A stretch of DNA of 64,000 nucleotides from Chryseobacterium oryctis (lineage in GTDB: Bacteria; Bacteroidota; Bacteroidia; Flavobacteriales; Weeksellaceae). The DNA lies in contig NZ_JAPDHV010000003.1 of the NCBI RefSeq assembly GCF_025971925.1, forward strand, positions 383,558-447,557, given 5' to 3'. Within the stretch, counting starts at the first letter, position 1, and every line of letters starts with the position of its first letter. The translations under genes were made by a program, and so were the position numbers. The notes below the pieces were generated by a model. That model did no database searches, was not told where the DNA came from, and was given only the letters and a program-made list of their open reading frames with translations. Positions 42,281 to 51,265 of the stretch are shown here, in pieces.

Positions 42281-43108
42281 TTATTTTTCAAGAAGTAAAC
42301 TTACCCATTCTTCACGTTGAAGTTGTTTTTTAAGCTCCAATCCGTTTTCTTTACAAACTTCCAAAATGTCATCTACATCAAAGAAACACAGTCCTGAAAG
42401 CAACAATTTTCCTCCTTCATTAAGCACTGAAACATAGGTCGGAATATCTGAAATCAAAATATTTCGGTTGATATTTGCTAAAATAATATCATAATTTTCT
42501 TTTCCTAAATTTTCGGCAGTTCCTTGTTCGATATCCAATTCAACATTGTTTCTAGCTGCATTTTCCTTAGAATTTTCTACAGACCATTCATCAATATCAA
42601 TAGCCTTGGTTTCTCCTGCGCCATTTTGTTTAGCATAAATTGCCAAAACTGAAGTTCCGCATCCCATATCAAGAACTTTTTTACCATTGAAATCAATATC
42701 CATCATTTGCTGAATCATCAAATGCGTTGTTGGATGATGCCCGGTCCCGAAAGACATTTTAGGCTGAATGATGATTTCGTGCATTCCTGGAACGGATTCA
42801 TGAAATTCCGCTCTGATTAATACCTTATCATCGATATTTATAGGTGAAAAATTCTTTTCCCATTCCTCATTCCAGTTAATATTCGGCATTTCCTGAAATG
42901 TGTATTCTATTTTTACATTTTCGTTTTCAAAAATTGATAAAGCCTTCAGTTCATCTTCATTGAACAAATCTTTCTGAATATATCCTAAAATCCCCTCCAA
43001 TTCTTCCGTAAAACTATCAAAACCTATCTCTATAAGCTCTGCCATTAATATTTCGTTCCAAGGTTGAAGTGGAGAAATTTTGAAATTGAATTCTAAATAA
43101 TTTTGCAT
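42281..43108 (-). CDS. prmA: Ribosomal protein L11 methyltransferase
   Basis: This 275-residue SAM-dependent enzyme trimethylates ribosomal protein L11. It has IIIQPKMSFGTGHHPTTHLM and motif I KVLDMGCGTSVLAIYAKQNGA in the C-terminal half, then DIILANINRNILI (NPPY-like motif) and GGKLLLSGLCFFD. The N-terminal alpha/beta domain recognises L11. The frame is open to a TTG at 43126, which lies in the -7 box at 43124-43131, so the ATG at 43108 (MQNYLEFNFKI) was chosen. The SH3 gene follows. Confidence 0.93.
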   Translation of the reverse strand: MQNYLEFNFKISPLQPWNEILMAELIEIGFDSFTEELEGILGYIQKDLFNEDELKALSIFENENVKIEYTFQEMPNINWNEEWEKNFSPINIDDKVLIRAEFHESVPGMHEIIIQPKMSFGTGHHPTTHLMIQQMMDIDFNGKKVLDMGCGTSVLAIYAKQNGAGETKAIDIDEWSVENSKENAARNNVELDIEQGTAENLGKENYDIILANINRNILISDIPTYVSVLNEGGKLLLSGLCFFDVDDILEVCKENGLELKKQLQREEWVSLLLEK

Positions 43109-43123
43109 GTGACTAATTTGTTG

Positions 43124-43131
43124 CAAAAATA
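43124..43131 (-). promoter_or_regulatory. -7 box TATTTTTG of prmA
   Basis: An exact TAnnTTTG match on the minus strand, 15 bases before the ATG at 43108. Confidence 0.6.
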
Positions 43132-43198
43132 AAACTACTTTTTTGATTTATAGATTTTAAATACCATGAAAATCCCTTTTGAAGAAAAGATTGTAAAG

Positions 43199-43220
43199 AA
43201 AAAGCGAACAAAAGTCCGCT
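43199..43220 (-). terminator. Terminator after the SDR gene
   Basis: On the minus strand AGCGGAC/GTTCGCT (one wobble) forms a stem with a T4 loop, followed by a T-run. It lies between the SDR stop and the prmA promoter. Confidence 0.75.
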
Positions 43221-43279
43221 CATTATATATTCAATAGTTTCAAAAACTAATTTCCAAAATCAAGTTTCTGACTTCTACA

Positions 43280-43993
43280 TTAAGGATTTGTAGAGAAAAT
43301 TGAACCATTAGCAATTAATGCTCTTCTGTTCATTTTCAAAATATCTCTTACCCATTCTGCAAAATCTTCAGGCTGAAGAACTTTTTCAGGATTTCCATCC
43401 GTTAAACCTCCCTGAATAGACATATCTGAAGCAATTGTACTTGGAGTCAAAGTAATCACTCTGATATTTTGCTTTCTCCATTCTGCCATCATAGATTGTG
43501 ACAACGAAATAACCGCCGCTTTTGAAGCCGCGTATGCAGACATATTAGGACCTCCTTTTAAACCTGCTGTTGACGCAACATTCACAATATCACCTTCACC
43601 TTTTGCTTTCATAAAAGGCTGCACCGCTTTTGCTACATAATATACTCCGAAAAGATTGGTTTTAATTACTTGTTCCCAAGTTTCAGAAGGCATTTCTTCA
43701 ATTGAACCAAAATCACCGATTCCAGCATTATTAATCAAAATATCAATTCCGCCCAATTGCTCAGCCAAAGACTCAATTCCTGCCTTTACATGTATCTCAT
43801 TATCAACAGTGAAAACAGCATATCCTGAATTTACACCCAGACTTTTGATTTCCTCAACAGTCATTTTAAGGTTCTCTTCATTTCTCCCCGTAATACCTAC
43901 ATTCACTCCTTCATTCGCCAAAGCCAAAGCTACCGCTTTACCAAGACCTCTTCCACCACCTGTTACAATGGCATTTTTTCCGCTTATATTCAT
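43280..43993 (-). CDS. SDR family oxidoreductase (3-ketoacyl-ACP reductase-like)
   Basis: This 237-residue classical short-chain dehydrogenase has the cofactor motif AIVTGGGRGLGKA at the N-terminus, INNAGIGDFG, a catalytic Ser in NVASTAGLKG and YAASKAA with Tyr and Lys. The N-terminal Arg after GGG and the GITGRNEENL strand fit NADPH. It resembles FabG-like 3-ketoacyl-ACP reductases, but the true fabG is usually in the fatty-acid cluster, so the substrate stays open. The frame is open to TTG at 44020, in a -7 box, so the ATG at 43993 (MNISGKNAIVTG) was chosen. It is monocistronic with its own terminator. Confidence 0.9.
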   Translation of the reverse strand: MNISGKNAIVTGGGRGLGKAVALALANEGVNVGITGRNEENLKMTVEEIKSLGVNSGYAVFTVDNEIHVKAGIESLAEQLGGIDILINNAGIGDFGSIEEMPSETWEQVIKTNLFGVYYVAKAVQPFMKAKGEGDIVNVASTAGLKGGPNMSAYAASKAAVISLSQSMMAEWRKQNIRVITLTPSTIASDMSIQGGLTDGNPEKVLQPEDFAEWVRDILKMNRRALIANGSIFSTNP

Positions 43994-44017
43994 AATTAAC
44001 AGTAATTTTCTTTGATG

Positions 44018-44025
44018 CAAATTTA
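44018..44025 (-). promoter_or_regulatory. -7 box TAAATTTG of the SDR gene
   Basis: An exact TAnnTTTG match on the minus strand, 24 bases before the ATG at 43993. It overlaps the rejected TTG start. Confidence 0.55.
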
Positions 44026-44105
44026 CGAAAGAACATTTGCATAATCCCGATGAATTCGATATTTTAACTTAATCTTAATTCAAATTAAAAAATTCATAAA
44101 AACAT

Positions 44106-44131
44106 AAAAACCAACTCCTAAAAGTTGGTTT
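44106..44131 (-). terminator. Terminator of the SusCD-phosphoesterase operon
   Basis: AAACCAACT / AGTTGGTTT is a 9-bp stem with a 6-base loop and a T-run on the minus strand, 33 bases after the phosphoesterase stop. Confidence 0.85.
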
Positions 44132-44164
44132 ACAATTGAAAGTATAGTAAATAATAAAAAAGGC

Positions 44165-45748
44165 TTAAGGAATAATAATTGAGTTTTGAACCTCAAAATT
44201 TTCTGACGCTGAAAACTGATTTCCGTACATATCTGTCGCCCTTACCTCTACTTTATGTTTTCCCAATGATAATTTTTTAGGAAATCCTATTGTCCAAATA
44301 TGTCTTGAAATTTCAGGGTTTGATGGTCTTCTACCAGGGAAAAGATTTTGAGTAGTATCCCATTTGAAAACTGACAATGCAAAATTCGGGTCTATAGTTT
44401 CATCATATTCCATTTCCTTCCAATCTCCATCATCTATTCTATATTCTACTTTATCTTTTTTACTTCCCATAAAGAAATTTGCATATATTTTTGCTGATGT
44501 TTTTGACGGAAAAGGAACCACTTTCGGAACATACAAACTAATTTGATAATCTTCAGGCTTCCCTGCCGTTTTGTATTTTACTTTATACTGATTATCATTA
44601 AAACTAATAAAAGAATATCCTTTTGAAGTACCATCTCTCATAGTAGAAGTTGGCAATCCCGCTTCATCGGCAGTTCCGGAATACCAGTCTCCGCAAGTTG
44701 TTCCCACATTATACTCATGCAAGTCTTTTGAACTGTTCCAACCGGCTTTTTTTCCGTAAAAAATCTGTTGTTGAACGTGCGTATGTGCCGACAGAAGCAA
44801 CACGTTACGAAACGGATTCAGAAAATCAAATAATTTTTGACGATCTGAATTTCTAAAATTATCTTCATTATGATGTTCTAATGGAATATGGAAAGAAACA
44901 ACAATTAATTTATTTTTATCAACCAATTTCAAATCATTTTCGATAAACTTCAACTGATCTTCTCGAAAACCTCCCCAATACCCTTTTCCATCTCTAGGAT
45001 CGGGATATAAAATATCATCCAAAACAACGAAATGAACATTTCCATAGTTAAAAGAATAGTTTGCAGGACCAAAATTTGCCTCAAAAGTTTCATCTGAAAA
45101 CTGATCTTCTTTAGCATCATAATTCATATCATGATTACCCATCACATTATACCAAGGCAAACCGATTTCTTTCATTACATCAGCATAAGGTTTATGCAGA
45201 CTCAAATCATCACCAACCAAATCCCCTAAACTGATTCCGAAAACAGCATTTTTCTTATTGTTTTTAACCTCATTTACAATACTTCTTTTGAAATAATCCA
45301 AATCTTTTTCTGTATAAGGTTGAGGATCTCCAAAAACCAAAATATCGAAATTTTTGTTTTCGTTTTGTTTATAAAGTCCAAAGTTCAGCTCTTTTGGCAA
45401 CTCACCCGTTGGTTGTGTTCCTTTATATTTAAAATCAGCAGGAGAACCTTTGGGTTTATAATGATAATAATATTGAGGCAGATTATTACTACTCAAAGCA
45501 ACCTGATAACCAGAAGGTTTAATTACAAAAACAGTTTGATTTTCCTGAATCGGAAGGCTATATCTACCATTTTTATCTGTCAAAACGACCTGAACTCCGT
45601 TTGATACAGCTACTCCTTCTATACCCTTCTCTCTATTTTCTTTCTTCTGATTTTTATTTGAATCTTCAAAAACATATCCCGAAACCGAAGTCTGAGAAAA
45701 CGCTAGTGCAGAAACCAGCAAACTTGGTATTAAAAATTTCATTTTCAT
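44165..45748 (-). CDS. Secreted calcineurin-like metallophosphoesterase (MetallophosN-Metallophos-MetallophosC)
   Basis: This 527-residue exported enzyme has a signal peptide (LIPSLLVSALAFS), an N-terminal Ig-like/SdrD-type domain (SGYVFEDSNKNQKKENREKGI), and a phosphoesterase core with metal motifs LVFGDPQPYT-type DxQ, SLGDLVGDD, VMGNHDMNYD, VVSFHIPLEHH and LLSAHTHVQQ. A C-terminal beta domain (KKDKVEYRIDDGDWKEM) follows. It should hydrolyse phosphomono- or diesters outside the cytoplasm. It is the third gene of an operon with SusC and SusD homologues, so the phosphoester is probably captured at the surface by that pair. Confidence 0.88.
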   Translation of the reverse strand: MKMKFLIPSLLVSALAFSQTSVSGYVFEDSNKNQKKENREKGIEGVAVSNGVQVVLTDKNGRYSLPIQENQTVFVIKPSGYQVALSSNNLPQYYYHYKPKGSPADFKYKGTQPTGELPKELNFGLYKQNENKNFDILVFGDPQPYTEKDLDYFKRSIVNEVKNNKKNAVFGISLGDLVGDDLSLHKPYADVMKEIGLPWYNVMGNHDMNYDAKEDQFSDETFEANFGPANYSFNYGNVHFVVLDDILYPDPRDGKGYWGGFREDQLKFIENDLKLVDKNKLIVVSFHIPLEHHNEDNFRNSDRQKLFDFLNPFRNVLLLSAHTHVQQQIFYGKKAGWNSSKDLHEYNVGTTCGDWYSGTADEAGLPTSTMRDGTSKGYSFISFNDNQYKVKYKTAGKPEDYQISLYVPKVVPFPSKTSAKIYANFFMGSKKDKVEYRIDDGDWKEMEYDETIDPNFALSVFKWDTTQNLFPGRRPSNPEISRHIWTIGFPKKLSLGKHKVEVRATDMYGNQFSASENFEVQNSIIIP

Positions 45749-45777
45749 TTTACTTTATAATTTAATTCGTTAAAAAA

Positions 45778-47229
45778 TTATTGATTCCACCACATTTTGA
45801 TGTTGATATTATCCCCTCCCATAGATTGTACTGCAGCATTGTAATTAGTAGTATTTAAAACTTTCGGATTTGGTGGATACATCAATCTCTGAGGTAAATT
45901 GCCATTATTTAAAAGCCCTCCATTGTTGGGAAGCACCGGAAAACCTGTTCTTCTCTTTTCAAACCATTGTTGCTGGTCTACAAAGAATAAAGCCACATAT
46001 TTTTGAAGCATAACTCTTTCCAAAGTTCCGTTGTAAGCTACATTTTGATTAGTAAAATAATTTGCAGGAACAACAGAACCCCATTGTTCAATAGCCGCTT
46101 TCACCCCATTTTCATAATAAGTTTGTGCATTTCCGGGAATAATTCCCTTTAAAACAAGCTCTGCTAAAGTAAATTGCAATTCAGCATAAGGATAAATCAA
46201 AATATTTAAGGGAGCTTTTGCCAAATTCTGATTCAAATTTGATGGCTGATAATCGAACGTAGTTCCGAAAGCATATCCTGAAGGAGCACCTTTGTAGCCG
46301 ATATTTGTATTTCCCGGGATACTTTTCGCCTGAGAGAAAAACAGAGCCATACGAGGGTCATTATTAGCCTTTAATGTTTCAACAAAAAACTCTGAAGCCG
46401 CTCTGCTTGTCGTGAAATCCTGAGGTCTCGCAATCGGCGGAAGCAAAGGAGAAACACCTGTAATATTCAGTTTTGCACCTTCATTATTATTTTGGAAAAT
46501 AGGATAAGATGCAGGATCACTTATAATTTCCTGAATTCTCTCATGAACATTTACTTCTCCATTTCTTTTTAAAATTCTTGTCAACAATCTCAAAGAAAGA
46601 GAATTACATAGTTTTTTCCAGTTTGTAATTCCATTTTTATCAGATTCCGCCTTATAAAATAAGTCAGCCCCTGTAAGTAATTTTGTAGTAACAAAAAGAG
46701 AATTTGCCGTTTTTAAATCATCCAATAATTTCACATAAATATCTTTCTGTTTATCAAATTTTGGCTGACTGATACCTTCATCTAATTTTGAAGCCTCCGA
46801 AAACGGAACATCTCCGTAGGTATCCGTAAGGTTAGAGTATATCCAGGCATTAAGAACCATTGCTATGGCCTGATAATTCGGATCGTTTTCTTCTATTGCC
46901 GCTTTTTTAAGATCATCTACTTGTTTTAGCCATTTATAAGAGTTATTCCAAAAACCCGCGCCTGTATTTTCAGTAACATAATAACGACTCAAAGAGTTAC
47001 CTTCGTTTGGAAAACCAAGAGAAACCTGCATAACATCGAAAGTAAAGTCATCGGCTCTCATATAGTTAACACACGCCATATTGTATTGAATAGGAACTAA
47101 TAATTTAGCCGCAACAGGATCACTTATTCTGCTTTCATCTGTATTTACCTCATCCAAACTCCTGCTACAAGAAACAGGAATCAAACTTATACCTGAAATT
47201 AATAATATATTTAAGAGTAATTTTTTCAT
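45778..47229 (-). CDS. SusD/RagB-like outer-membrane lipoprotein (SusD-like_2 group)
   Basis: This 483-residue lipoprotein has a signal ending in lipobox PVSC (NILLISGISLIPVSC). Its body matches the SusD-like_2 group: PVAAKLLVPIQYNMACVNYM at the start, FWNNSYKWLKQVDDLKK, ANSLFVTTKLLTGADLFYKAE, WKKLCNSLSLRLLTRILKR and EKRRTGFPVLPNNG near the end, with TPR-type helices. It forms the lid of the SusC barrel encoded 11 bases upstream and captures ligand. The neighbouring phosphoesterases suggest an organophosphate ligand rather than glycan, but this is inference. Confidence 0.9.
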   Translation of the reverse strand: MKKLLLNILLISGISLIPVSCSRSLDEVNTDESRISDPVAAKLLVPIQYNMACVNYMRADDFTFDVMQVSLGFPNEGNSLSRYYVTENTGAGFWNNSYKWLKQVDDLKKAAIEENDPNYQAIAMVLNAWIYSNLTDTYGDVPFSEASKLDEGISQPKFDKQKDIYVKLLDDLKTANSLFVTTKLLTGADLFYKAESDKNGITNWKKLCNSLSLRLLTRILKRNGEVNVHERIQEIISDPASYPIFQNNNEGAKLNITGVSPLLPPIARPQDFTTSRAASEFFVETLKANNDPRMALFFSQAKSIPGNTNIGYKGAPSGYAFGTTFDYQPSNLNQNLAKAPLNILIYPYAELQFTLAELVLKGIIPGNAQTYYENGVKAAIEQWGSVVPANYFTNQNVAYNGTLERVMLQKYVALFFVDQQQWFEKRRTGFPVLPNNGGLLNNGNLPQRLMYPPNPKVLNTTNYNAAVQSMGGDNINIKMWWNQ

Positions 47230-47240
47230 GATTTTAAATT

Positions 47241-50213
47241 TTAGAATTTTACATTAAGCTGAATACCCACCGTTCTTGCAGTCGGAAGTTGTCCCATTTC
47301 TACACCTGCCGTAATCTGATTATCATTAAGAGTTGCAGCTTCAGGATCAAACAACGGGAACTTCGTCCACATCCAAAGATTTCTTCCGAATAATGCCAGA
47401 GTCAAATCAGTTAATTTCAATTGTTCTGCTACACTTTTAGGAAAAGAATAAGAAATTCTGGCATCTCTTAACTTAATAAAAGAAGTATCGAATGAGTTGG
47501 TTTCAACGTTTGCTCTTCTATAGTAATCAGCATAATATGTAGGAACAGCCACTCCTTTTGTGTTAGGAGAATAAGAACCATCAGGATTCTGAACCACTCC
47601 TTCTCCTATAATCAATCCATTAGGGTTATCTCTTCCTACCAAAGTATGAGTTAATTTCCCTTGTTCTGTCATCTTATGATGCGACTGAGAATATGCCATA
47701 CCTTTATACTGACCGTCAAATGAAAAACTTACCGTAAAATTTTTATACCTGAATTCATTCTGAAGTCCTGCTCTCCATTTCGGATATGCATTACCAATTT
47801 TCTTCATTTGAGTAGGTTTAGCCGTCAATCCATCAGTTCCGAAAACAACTTGTCCGTCAGGAGAATATTCTAATCCATAACCATACATATCACCAAGCGA
47901 ACCTCCGACCACAGCATTGTAATAAACCACTCCACCTACACTACCCATTGTATACGGTTCACCGTGAAACTCTTCTGGAAGAGACAAAATTTTATTTCTG
48001 TTCATTGACCAGTTTGCATTTATACTCCATGAAAAGTTTTTGTTTTTAACAGGAAATGTATTTAACGTCATTTCAATTCCGCGGTTTCTTACTTCACCTG
48101 CATTAATGGTTCTTTTACTATAACCCGTCTCCAGCAAAGTAGGAATATCAACAATCTGATCTTTAGAATTATTCTGATAAACTGTAAAATTGTAGGTAAC
48201 TCTGTTTTTCAGGAAGCTAAAATCCATTCCGGCTTCGATATTGGTAAGCATTTCAGGTCTTAAGTTTGGGTTTGGATACAGTGAAGGAGCTTCCACAGAA
48301 CCGGAAAAATCACTATTGTTATAATATTTAATAAGTTTATACGGATTTGTATCATTTCCTACTTTTGACCAGGAACCTCTTAATTTCCAATAATTAAATT
48401 TATTCGAGGTCAGCTTGAAAATATCAGAAAGAATAAAAGACACACTCGCCGATGGATAGAAATAAGAACGGTTACTTTTTGGAAGCGTACTACTCCAGTC
48501 ATTTCTTGCGGTAACATCTAAAAACATTTTGTTTTGGTACCCTAAAGTCATCAATCCATACGTACTATTCACCTGTTTATCTCCCGGTTTGGCAAATTTT
48601 GTAATGTTTGAAATTCCATTGGGAAGCGTGTAAATTCCAGGTTTAAGAAGCCCATCTGCTAAATAATCATACATTGTATATTCCGAATAACGGATATTTC
48701 CACCGACAGATGCACTGAAATCAAAATCATTGAATGTCTTTTTGTAAGAAAACAAAAGATCATTATTCAAATCCATCAATTTAACATGCTGTTCTCTATA
48801 CATCCCTTGAAGATAATTTGCAGAATTCCAAGGTCTTCTCTGAGTACGTTCTTCATTAGTAAGCTCCATCCCCGACCTAAACATTACCTCGAAGTTTTTT
48901 GCAATTTTATAATTCACATTCACATTACCTGTGATGAAATTCTTATCTACCCCATTCAGCATTTCATAAGCAATCATATAAGGATTATCAATATAAGAAC
49001 TGAAAGGATGAATCTGCTCTGTCTGATATTTATCTTTTTTCCAAATTGGTTCATACCAAACTAAGTCTACATTCGGATTCTGGAAAATCATGAAATATGA
49101 AATAGACTGATTGCTATACCCTGTTGCCGGTAAATTATCACTCTTCATTTTACTGTAATTGAATTTTACCCCAACCTTCAATCTTTCGTTTACTTTATGA
49201 TCAAGCGAAAGAGCGGCATTGAATCTATCAAAGCCTGTATTAGGCATCATCCATTCATTTTTCAAATACGTTAATGATGTTCTGAAAGATGTATTATCAT
49301 TCGAAGATTCCACAGAAACACTGTTTGAAAAGGTAGTACCCGTTTGCCAAAAACCTTTAATATTATCTTTGTAGGGTCTCCACAATTGTCTGGTTAAACT
49401 CTGACCTTCTACCGTAGGATCATATTGGAAAAAATATTGTCCGTTAAATTTCGGTCCAAAAGCACTACTTGTTCCCCCTGTATTTACACCGTCCGCAGAA
49501 GCTCCGTAAGAATAGAAATAATTTCCGTTTGTATCCTTCTGCATCGTTCCCTGACCATATTCATACTGGTAATCAGGCCATTTTAAAACAGAATCATAAC
49601 TCGAATATGAGTTTAAACTCACCTGAATCTTACCCTTCTTACCTTTACCTGATTTCGTGGTAATCATGATAGCTCCTCCTGCCCCTCTTGAGCCATACAA
49701 AGCAGCTGCTGAAGAACCTTTCAAAATAGAAATCGATTCAATATCATCTGGATTAATGCTGTTTATTCCGTTTCCGTAGTCAATAGGCAAATCAGCCTTA
49801 GAACCTGCTCCATATGCAGAAAACCCTGTTCCTGTAGTAGAATTATTCAACGGAATACCATCTACCACAATAAGAGCATTATTCTGATCCATATTCATGG
49901 AAATATCTCCACGTAATTTGATAACTGAACTTCCTAAAGATCCTGCACCCGCCGTCTGAATTTTCAGTCCGGCAACTTTACCTTCTAAAGATTGTGCCCA
50001 GTTATTGTTCTGAGTTTTAAGAATTTCATCAGATTTTATGGTTTCTGTAGAATAGCCAAGGGATTTATCCTGTCTTTTAATCCCCAAAGCCGTGACCACA
50101 ACCTCATCAATATTTTTGATGGTATCTCTTTTTGCTTTTTGTTGAGCCATTAAATTGACACTGACTAATCCTAACAGTGACAAAACCAGCAACTTTTGTT
50201 TCTCTTTTCGCAT
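47241..50213 (-). CDS. SusC/RagA-type TonB-dependent outer-membrane transporter
   Basis: This 990-residue transporter has a signal peptide (LLVLSLLGLVSVNLMAQ), TonB-box/plug start IDEVVVTALGIKRQDKSLGYS, plug motifs LIVVDGIPLNN and ESISILKGSSAAALYGSRGAGG, and a beta-barrel ending in GIQLNVKF. Unlike most SusC proteins it has no N-terminal CarboxypepD_reg domain before the plug. It is first in an operon with susD-like and phosphoesterase genes. The ATG at 50213 was chosen over TTG at 50219 because the -7 box lies at 50230-50237. TonB energises import. Confidence 0.92.
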   Translation of the reverse strand: MRKEKQKLLVLSLLGLVSVNLMAQQKAKRDTIKNIDEVVVTALGIKRQDKSLGYSTETIKSDEILKTQNNNWAQSLEGKVAGLKIQTAGAGSLGSSVIKLRGDISMNMDQNNALIVVDGIPLNNSTTGTGFSAYGAGSKADLPIDYGNGINSINPDDIESISILKGSSAAALYGSRGAGGAIMITTKSGKGKKGKIQVSLNSYSSYDSVLKWPDYQYEYGQGTMQKDTNGNYFYSYGASADGVNTGGTSSAFGPKFNGQYFFQYDPTVEGQSLTRQLWRPYKDNIKGFWQTGTTFSNSVSVESSNDNTSFRTSLTYLKNEWMMPNTGFDRFNAALSLDHKVNERLKVGVKFNYSKMKSDNLPATGYSNQSISYFMIFQNPNVDLVWYEPIWKKDKYQTEQIHPFSSYIDNPYMIAYEMLNGVDKNFITGNVNVNYKIAKNFEVMFRSGMELTNEERTQRRPWNSANYLQGMYREQHVKLMDLNNDLLFSYKKTFNDFDFSASVGGNIRYSEYTMYDYLADGLLKPGIYTLPNGISNITKFAKPGDKQVNSTYGLMTLGYQNKMFLDVTARNDWSSTLPKSNRSYFYPSASVSFILSDIFKLTSNKFNYWKLRGSWSKVGNDTNPYKLIKYYNNSDFSGSVEAPSLYPNPNLRPEMLTNIEAGMDFSFLKNRVTYNFTVYQNNSKDQIVDIPTLLETGYSKRTINAGEVRNRGIEMTLNTFPVKNKNFSWSINANWSMNRNKILSLPEEFHGEPYTMGSVGGVVYYNAVVGGSLGDMYGYGLEYSPDGQVVFGTDGLTAKPTQMKKIGNAYPKWRAGLQNEFRYKNFTVSFSFDGQYKGMAYSQSHHKMTEQGKLTHTLVGRDNPNGLIIGEGVVQNPDGSYSPNTKGVAVPTYYADYYRRANVETNSFDTSFIKLRDARISYSFPKSVAEQLKLTDLTLALFGRNLWMWTKFPLFDPEAATLNDNQITAGVEMGQLPTARTVGIQLNVKF

Positions 50214-50229
50214 ATCCAAAATGTTTGCG

Positions 50230-50237
50230 CAAAATTA
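50230..50237 (-). promoter_or_regulatory. -7 box TAATTTTG of the SusC operon
   Basis: An exact TAnnTTTG match on the minus strand, 16 bases before the ATG. The upstream stretch to 50420 is very AT-rich without genes. Confidence 0.55.
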
Positions 50238-50423
50238 AAACCGCATTACCATTATGACTTTAACATCATTTTAACATTTATTAAACAATTATTTAATTAC
50301 ATATTAATTTATTATTAACAAAAACAAATAATCACCTATACAACAATCGTTTAGAACCATTACCTATTCTTAATACAAAAACTTAAGAATATTTATATAA
50401 CTTTATTTTCCCACTTTTAAAAC

Positions 50424-50455
50424 AAAAAAGTTTGCCTCAAAATGAGACAAACTTT
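50424..50455 (-). terminator. Terminator after the glycerophosphodiesterase gene
   Basis: AAAGTTTG-T-CTCA / TGAG-G-CAAACTTT forms a long stem with one mismatch, followed by T6 on the minus strand. It lies 22 bases after the gene's stop. Confidence 0.85.
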
Positions 50456-50477
50456 CAAAAAATAATATACAAAATGT

Positions 50478-51224
50478 TTATTTACCTTTTAATTTATCAG
50501 GAATGTTAGTTGTAACAAAATCAATACCCTGAGCTTTCAATTGGTCATAAATTGCAGGATCATTTACCGTCCAAGTATTGGTGATAAGCCCTAGTTTTTT
50601 TGATTCTGAAATCCAAGTCGGATTTTTCTGAAAAACACTGTAATGGTAATCTAAACCATCCAATCCTTCACTTTTAATTTGTTCCGGAGACAATTCGCCA
50701 TTCAAATATTGAACTTTAAACTTAGGCGCAATTCTTTTGATTTCTTTACAAATATGCAAACTAAAAGAAATAAATTCACTTTGAGAATCAAGCTGCATAT
50801 CTTTTATCATCTTGATAGTCTTTTCTACCATTTCAGTCTCTAGTTCAGGGGTTTTTGTAGGTTTAATTTCCACAATCAACTTCAATGAAGCATCTTTTTT
50901 GCCTTGTTTCAGGTAATTTTTTAATGTTGGAAATTTTTCACCATTTGATAGCTTTATTTTTTCCAGCTCTTTGAATGTAACCTCCGAAATTTCCATTTTT
51001 GCGTGATGCTCATCATGATTCACCACCAAAATTCCGTCTTTTGTCATTCTTACATCAAATTCAGACCCATAAATTTTTAATTTCTGAGCATTCTTCAATG
51101 ATGTAAGAGAATTTTCCGTTGTCGGAGGTTCTGTCTGAAAATAACCTCTATGTGCAATAATCTGGGTTTGTGCCTTCATTACGACTGTGCTTAAAACTGC
51201 CAACCCTAAGATAAAATTTTTCAT
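50478..51224 (-). CDS. Secreted glycerophosphodiester phosphodiesterase
   Basis: This 248-residue enzyme has a signal peptide (MKNFILGLAVLSTVVMKAQ) and the GDPD signature IIAHRGYFQTEPPTTENSL, YGSEFDVRMTKDGILVVNHDEH and LKLIVEIKPTKTPE, with catalytic His pair and Glu/Asp metal ligands. It ends IDFVTTNIPDKL, the usual TIM-barrel end. It hydrolyses glycerophosphodiesters to glycerol-3-phosphate and an alcohol, probably in the periplasm. It lies 41 bases after the Oar-like receptor and forms a second phosphoester-related operon with it. Confidence 0.92.
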   Translation of the reverse strand: MKNFILGLAVLSTVVMKAQTQIIAHRGYFQTEPPTTENSLTSLKNAQKLKIYGSEFDVRMTKDGILVVNHDEHHAKMEISEVTFKELEKIKLSNGEKFPTLKNYLKQGKKDASLKLIVEIKPTKTPELETEMVEKTIKMIKDMQLDSQSEFISFSLHICKEIKRIAPKFKVQYLNGELSPEQIKSEGLDGLDYHYSVFQKNPTWISESKKLGLITNTWTVNDPAIYDQLKAQGIDFVTTNIPDKLKGK

Positions 51225-51265
51225 AATACAATTTGATAATTAATATAAAAGTAGTGTTTTAATTT